The notes under the pieces are model-generated. The model was not told where the DNA came from, did not search any database, and saw only the letters and a list, made by a program, of their open reading frames with translations. From NCBI RefSeq assembly GCF_021130785.1, contig NW_025777978.1, positions 60,711 to 124,710 on the forward strand: a stretch of 64,000 nt of DNA, in the 5' to 3' direction. This stretch comes from Homalodisca vitripennis (lineage: Eukaryota; Arthropoda; Insecta; Hemiptera; Cicadellidae). The number at the start of each line of letters is the position of its first letter. Within the stretch, counting starts at the first letter, position 1. Below, one piece after another: positions 37,346 through 49,057 of the stretch. Made by a program: the position numbers and the translations under genes.

Positions 37346-40300
37346 GTACGCTCAGCCACGTATATAATGTCGGTGAAGGTCGGTTTTCGGTTGGGATTTT
37401 AAAACCATTTTTGAACACAAGAAGTACGATTGTAAGGTGTGTGCATTGCAACTTTAAGTATTAAAGAGCCCCAGCAACTCACCATGAAAAATATTACACG
37501 ACCAAAACACTTTAGACGACAAAAGGCTTTTGACAGCGAGTTTTGGAATGGTTTTGAATTTTTGAATTTGTTTATAGTTGAAGGTTACAGTTTATATTTG
37601 TATTGATTAAACCAATACCAGTTTTTGATTAATGCTGATAGATGAGGTCATACAAAACGTAGATAATACTGTTTTGATCACTACATGTTATGTGGTAGGT
37701 ATTTGAAGCAAAAATTGACTGCCACCTTATAATTGGATCCAAAGAAAAATTTGCATTATTGTATTTTGCAAAAAAAACCAAAATTCACATAAATATTAAA
37801 AATATATAAGACGTTGGTGATATTTTAAACTGATTGAAAAAAGTAATCTGTGGACTGTGCAGAGCTTCCACCCAACCAAAGTATTTTGTTCCTCGAAGAT
37901 CAAACCGAATTCGGTGGACAACAGCAGATTCAAACTAGGAACTTTTCTTGTGTACAAGAGAAGCTAAAGGTTCCTCTAAGACTCGAGAAACACCGTCCTG
38001 CATGAGATGGTTCATGCCATGGGCCTCCACCACGAACCACAGCAGGCCTGACAGAGATTGTTACATCTACATACCACCTCAGTGTGAGTAGGGATTACAC
38101 ACGTACTAGTGTTGAAAAATATTGTAAAAAAAAGGAAAAACATTGTTCGTTATTTGGGAAATTGCGATCAAGGGAAATTGGCAGTCATAAGAGTAAAAAG
38201 AAAGGAAAAACTCTCCTGTTTTTGTAAATCAAAAGAATGATAGAAAGACGACAAATTCTTTAGGCAGCCCCGTTTATTAAAAATATTCAAGAATGGCAGC
38301 CATTGGTAATTTTATTTAGAATATTCACACAGCAGACCAAAGGCTAAACCGTTTCTAATCACAAAACCCAAAACCTAGTTAAAAAATTTATATTAATTCA
38401 ATTACGCATATAAAAATATGCTGTGGACAAGTTGATTAGCAATCTATGTTTCGATTGAAAATATGATGTCTAGCTGTGAGGTTTCTTCATTATTTTTCTA
38501 ACATAAAATTCTAAAATATAGTGTAATTGTTTAAAAACCGTTTTAAACCTTATATTTAAAATTTTAAATTTTTAAATTAAAATACTGGTTTCAACTATAT
38601 TATTACCAAATATAAGAGGAAAAAACCTTTACCAAAACATTTATGAATTTTGTACAAGTTTTATCACCATATATTGCATGTGCTTGATTAGCATTATGTA
38701 TTAAGATTTTTTATAGGTGCATGGATTCCAATCCTGAAACAGTGTTCTAAATTTAGTGTAAAAATATAGCTAATAAGAATAACACGTACCTTCGTCAAAA
38801 CAGTTCAAGCTGTAGTCATTAACACTACTCTAGTTTCAACTTCTAGTACATCATCTTCTTGCATCAGCTTAACAAGTATTTAAAAGCAAGGATTATCCAT
38901 CTGGCTGTCATCATATTTTAAAATTTACGAACACAGCACAAAACAAAACGAATAAATAAATAACAATGAAAAAAAAACAAACCTTTATAGACTTTATTAT
39001 AAACACGAATACTAAGTAGATAAAATACCGCAACTGGAAGAAGACCATGACAACTGACACTACATGATTCCCAGTTCCTGGTGCCTACGACGACGTTATC
39101 TTGTTCAGAGAAAAAGAATAACACAAAAACACTATCTGATAATAAAACATAAAATGAAAAACAAGACAAGTAACATATTATAATAGTATAGTAAAAAAAT
39201 GACCTTAAATCTCAACGGCGATAACCTAGTCTTTAAGACAACAAAACCACACCAGGAAACATTTTGAGATGCCAAATCTCATAACTCAGTACAAAAAAGC
39301 TCAAACCGGCGTTTATAATCTAACTAGTTTCGATTGCTAACATAGTTTTTTACATCAGACAGACATTTCAAAAAGTATTTATAAAACGACGTAAGGGAAT
39401 CCTTATTTTATACAATTTTTTAAAGAACAACATTATTAAAAATCAAAACTAATTTTATGAAATTATATCAGACTAAAAGTCTTAGTTTTTTAATAAACCA
39501 TAAATGAATAAAAAAAGCAGGGTTACTCACTGAAACTAATAAATCAAATATGTACTGAACTATAAAATATTCAGTTTTCTTTCAGCTGTTTTTTTTTATT
39601 TGGACCTATTACAAAATAATTACCTAACTTTCTACTTTAAATTGCCTGTAGTTTTCTTGTGGAGTAATACAATTTTATATTACTTTTTTTTATAACCTCA
39701 TGGTTGTTATCTTCAAGGGCTATAAATTTAAAATAAAAAAATATTTTCCCTATCCAAAAAATTTATTACACCACCCTTAAGAGCTGGCTGTACATAGTGG
39801 TCATCTTGATTGTAGCCTAATAAAGAACAGTGTTGAACTTCATACATTTTTACAAACGTAATCTTTAGTCTGGGTGGTCTCTTTTTCAAAGGAATAATTA
39901 TCTTCACATCCAAACGCTTTTTACTTTTTTTTATTTTTTCTATAGGTTATTTTGAAAAAAATTAATTAAAATTATTTGTATTTCATAGTTTGAATAACCT
40001 ACTCAAAATGTTATAAAACTATTAAGAAAATCTAAATAGACACATAGATGCGTATTAATTATATGTTTAAAAATGAGAAAATATTCCATAATGCTACAAT
40101 AATAAATAAGAGCATAAAAGTAACCTGATGGTTAACATTGATCTTATGAGTAAAAACGCAATGTAGTTTCTCCTCTACAGCTGGCTCTTGAAAGGACCCC
40201 ATCAACATTAACACCTTCTTTTAAAATCTGTCCTAACACTCCACATAATGAGATCCTTAAAGTAATGTGACGTGCCATGTGTGGCGTAGAGTATCCCATC

Positions 40301-41953
40301 TTTCATTCCTGTTGACACTCTGTAAAATACATTGAAGTTCATAATTTATTCCCATTTTATAATGCAAACGTTTTGTTTAAATAAAATTAATTAGACAATA
40401 TTTGGTTATTTTGGTGACACCCCACCAGGGGATTTGAATATTCTAATGATTCTTTCAGTGGCTGCCAGACCATGGCAACACAAGAGTGAAAGGGATCCTA
40501 TTTTCCTTCTGGGTTTTCCATAAGACCTATACAATGTAATGCATTACCCAACCTCTCAGCTTAGGGTTCACAAAGGTGTAAGTATGAGACCTATACTTGT
40601 TTTGAGAAGACTAAGTATGTTTTCTTTCTCTCCTCTCTGATATTTTATGAGAGAGATAGCTTCAACATGGTCATGACCCTACAGGGATATGAACAAGATA
40701 AATGCCAATATATGCCATAGTTTTTCTTTTCTGATCTACTTGTGTTGGGAAAGACACTATTGTGGAAAAAGACACCAGATTAATAACGATATATTCCTAT
40801 AATATGAAAAATAGCACTGGAGAAAATATTGCTACAAGATTCTTAATGAACTATAGTAATAGAAATTTTACTTATAAATGTAGATGTGATCATTTCACAT
40901 ACTACGAAAAAATTTTGTGTCCATTTCTTTGAAACTATAGAACTATATTTTTTGTCAGATTTTTACAAATATTTCCAAAATCTTTTCTCTTGCAAATATG
41001 GAAACCTAAGTTACTTATTAAATCAAAGGGACAGAGCTGCATTTTTAAAAAATATTATGAGTACTTATTAAGTAATGGGTCATATTAGTTTAATCTTTAC
41101 AAAACTTCACATAACAATTTTATAGATTGATTTCTACACCAAGGCTAAAATTTGAAACAAATATGATCAGAGGGAGTGATGAAGCCCTACAATATAGGCA
41201 GTGAATTACACGACCGGTCTGAATCTCTTATCAAAAATTGGCAAGAATATTATATGGTTTATGTGTTAACTAACACAGGATTAGTAATAAACATGCTTTG
41301 AGATAAGAGATTACAGCCCCAAGGTGAATACAATAATCAACAACACAACTCTGGACGCCTGGCGTAAATCTTGACATAGTAAAATTTTATTCATTGATCC
41401 CAAATTCCAGGGGGCCATTTAAAAAAAATATTGTCAAATATTTTTCCTTAATATGGAGAGTTTTATTTTATTCCAACTGTTATAAGCAGATCATTTTGTG
41501 CACAACATTTATCACAATAAAACTGTTCTAGGCAATTATGTAGGTTTATTAGTTTTAAAATTTGCACTTTATTTTAATCAAATACTATTTTATGATGAAA
41601 ATAATATTGTTTAGTTTTAGCATTGTTAGTGGGGGCAAAAATTGGGCAAAGGCTGCAATAATAACTTCTGAGTGTAAAGGTCAATTATCGAATGTTACGT
41701 CTGTACCAGAATACAGTGAGGCTAGGGACGTCAAAAATGTGACTCTGTCTGAGCTCGATTTACACAAACTGAACCATCTCTACTGTGGGCGGAAGAGCTA
41801 CTGTGAGGAACATAATACATGTGCCCACCTTCTATGACTTCGCCCAAAACCGATCCACTGTGCTGGCGCAAAGGGCCGAAATATGCCAGCGATCCACGGA
41901 ACTTCTCCAATTCATTCAGTGATGATGACGATATAAGCGACGGGGATGAGTAG
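37201..41953 (+). CDS. Astacin-family zinc metalloprotease gene, partial (four exons recognised)
   Basis: Astacins are secreted zinc endopeptidases (M12A) used in digestion, matrix processing and development. Ordered landmarks on the plus strand identify the family: a domain-start segment with YVCMQWLQR and KDYISFVP (37.2 kb), the zinc-binding signature HEMVHAMGLHHE fitting HExxHxxGxxHE (38,001-38,036) followed by a DRDCYIYI reading, the Met-turn VMHY (40,536-40,547), and the domain-ending LSELDLHKLNHLYC (41,745-41,786). A Cys-containing, acidic tail and a stop at 41,951-41,953 follow. One or more exons between 38.1 and 40.4 kb and all 5' exons are unlocated. Single-base indels break exons 2-4. 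Introns are about 0.5-2.4 kb. Subfamily is not determined. Confidence 0.8.
37863..38083 (+). CDS. Astacin exon: zinc-binding motif HExxHxxGxxHE
   Basis: Acceptor …GACTGTGCAG (an alternative AG lies two bases later) and donor GTGAGT at 38,084. The 5' half contains FGGQQQIQTRNFSC. The 3' half contains HEMVHAMGLHHE, in which three histidines would bind zinc and the first glutamate is catalytic. A frame change between them, near 37,990-38,000 (ACACCGTC), and another at about 38,048 (CAGGCCTGACAG), are needed before DRDCYIYI, the usual continuation of the motif. Both look like one-base errors. The core motif itself is intact. Confidence 0.8.
38084..40458. other. Intronic DNA of the astacin gene; one exon probably missed
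   Basis: Between the zinc-motif exon and the Met-turn exon astacins normally encode about 30-50 further residues, which I could not locate. A good acceptor-like CTCCTCTACAG occurs at about 40,171-40,181, but the following plus frame does not resemble astacin. On the minus strand, about 40,136-40,306 holds a 50-codon open frame reading …HITLRISLCGVLGQILKEG that I do not recognise. The rest is ordinary AT-rich sequence. Confidence 0.4.
40459..40577 (+). CDS. Astacin exon: Met-turn
   Basis: The exon starts after TGATTCTTTCAG and ends at a GTAAGT donor at 40,578 (or GTGTAA two bases earlier). The beginning reads LPDHGNTRVKG. The end reads DLYNVMHYPTSQLRVHK, with VMHY at 40,536-40,547 corresponding to the conserved S/x-MHY Met-turn whose tyrosine is a zinc ligand in several astacins. 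The two halves are in different frames, with a one-base shift near GGTTTTCCATAAGACC (about 40,515-40,525). Confidence 0.75.
40578..41629. other. Astacin intron, nothing else seen
   Basis: AT-rich sequence between the Met-turn exon and the terminal exon. The 61-codon frame at 40,886-41,071 has no motifs. No repeat or RNA gene was seen. Confidence 0.4.
41630..41953 (+). CDS. Astacin terminal exon with acidic C-terminal tail
   Basis: The open frame ends the catalytic domain with LSELDLHKLNHLYC, the astacin 'LS..D…LN.LY.C' ending, then GRKSYCEEHNTC. Just after this the frame breaks (stop at about 41,835). A neighbouring frame continues with KTDPLCWRKGPKYASDPRNF and ends in the acidic tail SFSDDDDISDGDE before TAG at 41,951. 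A single-base indel around 41,805-41,830 would join the two. AATAAA follows 20 bases later. The acceptor is uncertain: AG positions near 41,620-41,632 are possible. Confidence 0.6.
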
Positions 41954-41972
41954 GTTACTTCTATAATTTTTT

Positions 41973-41978
41973 AATAAA
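41973..41978 (+). terminator. Polyadenylation signal of the astacin gene
   Basis: AATAAA lies 20 bases after the TAG stop at 41,951-41,953. It fits the end of the transcript and supports the plus-strand terminal exon. Confidence 0.55.
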
Positions 41979-41979
41979 C

Positions 41980-44825
41980 CAGCGTTTTTATATTCTTTCT
42001 TGATCGGTTTATTGTTGTCTTTGGGTGGATAATTTTTTATTACCTTTATAATTTTTATATTATATGAGGTTAGCTACAAATTAGCCACAGCTCCCATATA
42101 GTCTATATAGTCACTGAGTGAAGTTCATTAAGCAGATTCAACCAAAATCTTCATTTTTCAGGTCCTAGTAAGCAGTAACTAAATTATTATTGATCAATTA
42201 ATAACATTCAAATAAAGCAAAAAATAAATACTTAAAGTTATTGGGGTGAAGCGCACAGGAGGAGAATTTATCTTGACTTAGAAATATATTTTAGGAAAAT
42301 AAATCAGAGCTGATTGGTGGCTTAACCTTACCAACACTTGAGTAAAACCTCTTAAGTAATGTGATATTAGTTAGTTATAGTAGTTTAAGTTGAAGCCCTT
42401 CATATTTTTACAATAAAATAAGATTAAGAAGTTACATCTTGTGTTTTGAGATGTAAAAAAAAAAGGTTTTTGTCAGATACAAACCAAGTAATAGCACGGA
42501 AATTAACAGAACATAAATTTTCAGTTTCCCAATACTAATTTAGTATTTATAATTTTCTTTATTCTAAAAACAAAATTATATTTTCTTTATGTACTATGCT
42601 ACACAACTGGGTATTCTTGTTTTTTGCACTTCTATTACTTCAAAATTGCTTATAAGGGCAGAGAATGAAAAAAACACCTATTTCAGCCCAGTCCGGAAAA
42701 AACTTGATCCTATTTCTATATTCTATTGTAACTTTACTCAAACTACTAAGTCCGCACTTCCACTCCTGATTTCTATCATATTCCTTCACTTAATCAGTAT
42801 AATCCTTACTTTATTTGTTGTATTTGTCAAAATACAGTTGAAGATATCTCAGTCTTATATTTTAGAAGATATTAATTTAAACAACAATAATCGACTATCC
42901 ATACTATGAGCAGTTAGATAGGATTTCCAGAGTTCTAAATTTGGTTTTCAACAAACATTGATAAGTGTTTGCAAAGTCTACTAATAATAAGTATTTTCCT
43001 CCCAAGTCTCAGGACCCCAAAGGAAAGATAAACAATGTGAAGTCTATTATTTAATTATATCCTATCATTTTTAATAAAACTTTCGGATTCCTTGCAGTTT
43101 CAAATTGATTAATTTGAATACTCATGAGCAGCACAAAAACTTTGGTGAATTGGTTTTATATAAAATAAATTGGGTGCAAGACGGTAAAGTGTATGTGCGC
43201 CTTCTCAGCCGGATGATGGCTAGGAGAGTTTATTCACTTTTCGGTAATTTTGGCCAGCAAGCAATCCAAACTGCAGTGTATGATTTTAGCTCAGCTTATT
43301 CCAATTATAGTAAAACAATTTAAATCACAAACATAGAATAGACACAATTGTTATTTCTCTCATCTGTTTAATATAGTGTTCGTTTAGAGAATGTTTAATC
43401 AGCTGATTGAAGAAAGAAAACAACCTTAAAATAGGTGTTAAACATAACTAATATATTGTCATATTTCTATTATCCCTAATTTTAGGTACAAGTTTAGAAA
43501 TTTGTCAGTCAAATATACTGCTTCTATCACCACAAGTATATCTTATATCAATATGGCTTTAAGAGAAATTGTTCAACTACATTAGGTTTTATGGTTGGCT
43601 TAATCTTAAATAGACCAGGGAAAATAAAATTTAAAAATATTCTGTTGATTTGTGAAAAGCTTTTGAATGCTTATTACATAAGGTTATTGAGTAAAGAATT
43701 GAAGTGCAATATTCCATTGCTATATTGAAGTTTTTTAAGTAAAATATCAAGGAAACAATGCAAAGTGTTCATATAAATAATTCTAAATAGCTCAAGTTTC
43801 AGTTGTTGGGATCTTTTTTATTCTAGATTGTAATGTATTAGCAACTTTTTATTTTGTACTATTGACACATCTTATCAGTACAACCTGAGTATTTAGAGTA
43901 ATTATATCTCAATTAAAACTTACTTATAAACTAGCAAAAAAAACGTGGTATTCAATTGATTAAAATAAAATTGAATCAGTATTACTCAAATAATAATATA
44001 CTGAGAGGAGTAGTAAAATATCCCTATAAAGTTCTTAGATCTATAGTAAATAGTGATCTATATTGCCTAAAAACTCTCATATAGTCAGATTTATATACAA
44101 AATTGTACAAAAGTTTTTTATTTTATCATAAAAAAAATATCTGTGGAGTCTTTTAGTAAACTTTATTATTCTTCTGCTCGCTCATGACATCCATTTGAGG
44201 TAAATCATCCATTTCGCAAAATAAGGCTTTTGGATAATAAGAAGAGATTACATTACCTGCACATTACACATATATTGGATTCATCAAAAACAACTTTTAT
44301 TTTAAGACACAAATTCATCTTGTTTTTTATAAAGAGTTGTTTTATGTTATTGTATGTTAAACTGCTATATTTTGATACATCTCAGATGAGACTGGTTTCA
44401 TTTATGACAACTGTCTCCTTTATTAAGAACATAAGGTTTGTGTAAATAAAAAATATGGTTTATAAATTGTTTTATATAAAGCCTTTTCTGTTCTACTGAT
44501 ACATTTTTTAATTATAGCTTTTTAGATAACAGATTTTTATGAGTCACTAGTTTCCTCCTATGGTGAAGAAATCATTATGTACATTATTTTAAAATTTGTT
44601 AATGATTATAATTTTTTATCTTTAACAATATACCTTGACAATATTCTTTAATATAATTAATGATGAATAAATTATTTATTGACTATTATTATTATTACTT
44701 GAACATGAAGTTCATACACAAAAGATCAACAAGATCTAGCAAAATTAACTCTTACATAACTATTATAAGCAAAATAACTTAATTCAGTGTGTTTAGAGAA
44801 GGGAGGTATGTCTTAGATCTATTAA
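41980..44825. other. Intergenic AT-rich DNA
   Basis: Open frames at 42,589-42,909, 43,105-43,323 and 44,230-44,445 are motif-free. The first reads as a hydrophobic segment and could be chance. No transposon or RNA gene is recognised. Confidence 0.4.
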
Positions 44826-44829
44826 AATC

Positions 44830-45400
44830 GAAGAACACATTGAGTATAACCTTCACGTTTGACTGCACTTGTCGACCCAGAATGCCTCCACTGGGATGAT
44901 TGTGTCTTAGTTTCGACGTCATATCTGTAAACTCAGGTCTCATAATTTGTTATAACATGTTTCAGTAATTCTACATGGTCGTTGACTTAATTTAGTGACT
45001 CCTGAGCAACTTCCATTTGCTGCTGTTTTTTGTTCAAAAATTTAAACAATTTTTTAACAAATTTTACTCCTACCCGTTTCATTCCCAAAACATTAGAAAA
45101 AAATGTCATGGAATGAGCCAACTGATATGCCAACATCATCAGAGACTTCTATAAATCATAATATGGCGATCGTTTCATAACCATTTCTTCCACCTTTTCA
45201 TGTTTTCATTGGTGTCCGGAGCATTTGTCATTTTCAATGTCTTCAAGGGCATCTTTGAAACATTAATACCGCCAGTAAACCATTGTTTTACTCACAGCAG
45301 ACTTACCATAGGTCTTTATTAACATTTCCTGCATTTTGTTACACTTTATTTCATTTTTCACGCAAAATATAAATGATAATTCTTTGACCAAGGATAATCA
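44830..45400 (-). mobile_element. Mariner-family transposase relic (SETMAR-like), 3'-truncated
   Basis: On the minus strand the N-terminal DNA-binding half of a mariner transposase can be read with several stops and shifts: QEMLIKTYGKSAVSKTMVYW (helix-turn-helix 1), CFKDALEDIENDKCSGH (linker), then VEEMVMKRS, FSNVLGMKRVGVKFV, QMEVAQESLN, ELLKHVITNYET, and YDVETKTQSSQW. This is the pattern of mariners related to the transposase fused in vertebrate SETMAR. The sequence stops before the catalytic WWD…HDN…PSD motifs, and no terminal repeats were recognised. It is an old, inactive fragment, distinct from the mariner at 50 kb. Confidence 0.85.
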
Positions 45401-48362
45401 TAAAAAATGAGTTAATAAAACAAGTCTAACCTTAGCAGCAGCCACTTAAAAAGTAAACAATGAATACAGCTGGAAATGTTATTTTACTTCAGGAGCATGA
45501 GCACCAATATAATAAATAAAAACTTGACAATCAGACCCTTCAAACGCATGAAACTATATATTTTCATTCCTTTTTCAACACACCTCGTATACGACAAAAA
45601 ACCTTTCATTTTAGGAATCAAAATCCAGTGAGTTGTATTCAACTACCTCTTACTAACTAAACATTTCACATATTATTTTACCATTTTTTTTCAATTGAAG
45701 AAATGCAACAATGTTTTGTAAGGTATAAATTAAAACAAAGACAAAATGTCAAAAAATCAGTTTTAATCATAAACATTTGCCATATGAAAACTATACAGTA
45801 TGGATGTGTGTATCGACAGTCTTTGAAAAATAACTTCCTCAGAACATTTCAAGCTATTGAGAAAACATTTCATGTTTAAAAAAATGTGAACCTGTAACAA
45901 CTTATAGTATAACAATACATCAAATAATTCAAAAAAGATTTAGAAATTAAATCTTTTACAAATATTTGTGAAGTAAAAACATTTGAAATAATTACAATAA
46001 ATATTACAGTTAAGGGTGCTCTACCAGTAATGTGAAACAGCCTTTAGTAACATAAAGACTGATAAAAACTAATTATCGCAGTTACGTTTCTGCTTATAAG
46101 CGCAGGTGATAATGATAGTGCATCCTTCACTCTTACATAGAAGTGATAGAGGCCCCTATTGTAAAAGGATATGTTTTATCTATGAATGTATACCATGTCG
46201 CAACATGTACAACACCTAAACTTCGTAGTTAATTATAAAAATCGGTTTTTTTGTTGCTATATTGTTAAAGACTAGTTTCTGCTTCTTTGCCTAGCTTCTA
46301 ATGGTTTGTTTTAGCATTTTAAAAATAAAATACTGTACATAGAGGAATAATTTAATATCAAAGATAGGAACATGAGAAAATGTTTTTATTTATTTGGTAA
46401 TACAATTTTCCCACTCTTCAACCTCAGTTGTAAGATAAGCACTCTCTTCAGTGTCCCACATATCGCAACATTTGTGTTCACAGTCTTTGTAGATGTCTTG
46501 CAAGTCTTGCAATATTATCAAATTATCTCAGACCAAACCCATGTGAAAATCCCAGGCCTGAATTGAGATTCAAACCTAGATTTCCTCCCCAAAGCTAAAA
46601 ACCAAGGTCTTTTATTATTACAATTTCACAAAGTTATATGAAATTCATAAGTGTGATAAGAGCACTATGAAAACACTATGTTTCATTCTATTAGTATTGA
46701 TAAAACAAGTTACAATGTTATTTACAAAACTAAAATAATTTACTAAAGATAACAAAATGGTTTCACTCAACAATAAGAAAGACCATTAGTGAGTAAAATG
46801 TTGTACACTTTATTGAAGAGCACAATAAAATAAATTCTTTTTGCCATGCAGTGGCTGCGTTATGCATGGTGCCGCCGACCATGTTTTGTTCTATGTTGCT
46901 GACAGAGTATATTCTTGTACCCTCCCTACAGAAAATTATTAACTGACCTAAAATAGCTAATCATGACCTAGACCAGTTTTTGTTTTGAATAAGATAGTTT
47001 TTTGTTTGATTACTTATGTACCCCCTTTATACATATATTTCCAACATCATATTATTTATTTATAGATCAAACAAGAAAACAACAGAGCCTTGTCAATTAC
47101 GGTCTAAACTACTCACTAATTGTAATAACATCATTAAAAAAAATATAATAAAATTACAGAGTAAACTGGATTTATATATATTTAACATTCAGAAACTAGA
47201 ATTAAGAGTTGTGCAGAAACCAGGCTTTTTACACTGGACCTGTCAAACTACTAGTGAATAGTCACTTAAAAATATTTCTACAATGTCAAGCAACTAGCAG
47301 TTTTTTGCAGTCATCTTTTTAATCTAACTTATCCTACTGAAAATCTGATTTAAGTAGGGCAAATTGTATATTAGATTAGTTGGGATGTTTCACAGTTTAA
47401 CTCAATGTATTGTTTATTGAATAATAAGGTGTAAATAAGTGTGCAAAGAAATTATAAAGCTGCAATACAAAACGTTGGTTTGCTATTTCTGTTCCGCTAC
47501 TCCCAACAGAATGCAAAATAACGTGATTTTGTCTTCTACTTTTGACACGGGAAATTTTTGTTCAAGAAAAAGGTTAGCTACATCAAATTTATTCTTTAAT
47601 AAGAGCATCTGCTTCAAACATCTGATTATAACCCTCTGGTCCTAAGAAAGACATCCATCCAAATCTCGGTTAACAGCAATCTCTGTAATATCACACCACT
47701 AGTTTTAACTAGTTGCTAGTATTTTGTTATTTTTATTTTTTACTATAAAGAGTTGTGATTATGTCAAGTAACATCAAACTTGTCATAGTGAAATTTTTAA
47801 TATGAAATGTAGTTTTTGTAAAAACGCAAAAAATTTTACTATTTTAATAAAGAAATCAAAAATGTTGTAGGAAAGTAGAATTTTTTTTGTTTTTCACAAA
47901 AACCATTTTGAGGGGCATTTTGTGTGTAATAAAAAATAAACAAAATATGTCTATCTATTTTTCATAAGGACTATTTATTTTGTTAAACTTGTTTTGATTA
48001 CTTTTCTTTTTTTTAATACTAAATAAATTTTAAATTGAAACGCAAAAGAAATACAACTGCATATAAATGTTCCTTGCAATGCATTAAAAAAGAAAATATC
48101 CAATTATGTACTTTAATTCAAGAATTTTACATAGGTTTGAATGATTATGTGCACAATAAGCAAAAGAGTGCTTGACATTATGGAAATTCAAACTGCCAGC
48201 CAGGTCCAGGGTTAATGTTAATTTTCTAGTTTTTTTTAACATTTTAAATTTCAAATAGTAAATTGTTAACCCTTCCCGAGCAAAACATGGGCACTGCCTA
48301 GTGTGCTGTAGTTCTGGTAGCAATACTAGACAATTTTATCCATACTTTCTATTTTCTTCAGA
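45401..48362. other. Intergenic AT-rich DNA
   Basis: Frames at 46,372-46,566, 47,016-47,261 and 47,439-47,645 have no recognisable domain. One SINE-like patch is listed separately. Nothing else is supportable. Confidence 0.4.
46411..46615 (-). repeat. Possible tRNA-derived SINE-like repeat
   Basis: Read on the minus strand, an A-box-like TAGCTTTGGGGAGG is followed by GGTTTGAATCTC, close to the RNA polymerase III B-box consensus GGTTCGAATCC. The spacing between boxes is shorter than in tRNAs, and no second copy was found in the window. Tentative. Confidence 0.25.
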
Positions 48363-48485
48363 TCCTTAGTTTGAAGTTTATTTTTGACGATGGAAGGATT
48401 GTGAAGGAAACAGGATTTTTCCAGACATTTGCCATTGTTCAGTGAAACAAAAAATCAGTAACACTTCTTCTTCAGATCTTTTAAA
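48363..48485 (-). repeat. Partial copy of the 54-kb fold-back repeat family
   Basis: The reverse complement of this segment matches 54,041-54,118: both contain GGCAAATGTC, then TCCTGTTTCCTTCACAAT, then a CAAAAA…AAACTTCAAA stretch. The neighbouring AAAATCAGTAACAC…TCAGATCTTT echoes the arm of the fold-back at 53.66-54.03 kb. Confidence 0.65.
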
Positions 48486-48810
48486 AAGGTGTTATGAATT
48501 GTTTTATCTCAGATATAGAACACAGATAAGGAAAGGGCCTTTGGTTTATGTTATAACAACTTGTTATTTTTTATCCTTTCCACTTATGAATCACAATTAA
48601 TTTTCAATGAGAAAATATTTTCTTAGAGAGCACCCTCGTTCTTCAGGAGTTGATGATAGACAGATGCACCTAAATGTTTTTATGTAAATTGTACTCACAG
48701 TTCAAATTTTTATATTAAAAGTTTTCTCAGTAGCCTTGAAAACATGTTCTTGGTTATAATCAAGAACTGCCAGTAGGATAACAGGATTTCCAAAAAGGAT
48801 AATGTGGATG

Positions 48811-49057
48811 CTATTTCTGAATAGCAAAGTTAAAAGTGATCTCGCCTGTAGTGGGACTGAAGACCGCTTTGTAGTCTAAGTGGCTCTGGGAAGTGACAGG
48901 TACCTGTGGGAGGAAGAAGTACACTCCTTGGCGGCAGTAAGGGTCCCAGGAAACTCTCTGACCAGGTTGGGGGGATGACTGAGGTCCTGTGGAGACTACT
49001 GTATGAGAATCAAGATGAACATCCAACCAGAGGGCAACTCCATGACAGGTTCCTGAA
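48811..49057 (-). CDS. PRMT7 terminal exon
   Basis: Acceptor …TTTTTCTGTTTACAG, then one base completing a split codon and 81 codons to TAG at 48,811-48,813 (247 bp, no indel). The peptide starts [17 protein letters not shown] and contains [18 protein letters not shown] and [12 protein letters not shown], the closing beta-barrel of the second module. A cryptic GTACCT donor-like site inside is not used, since the homologous sequence continues through it. Confidence 0.92.

Noticed and set aside
40136..40306. Minus-strand 50-codon open frame with coding-like composition
   Set aside because: No protein family recognised and no convincing donor at its end. A neighbouring frame is partly open as well. 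Mentioned only under the astacin intron.
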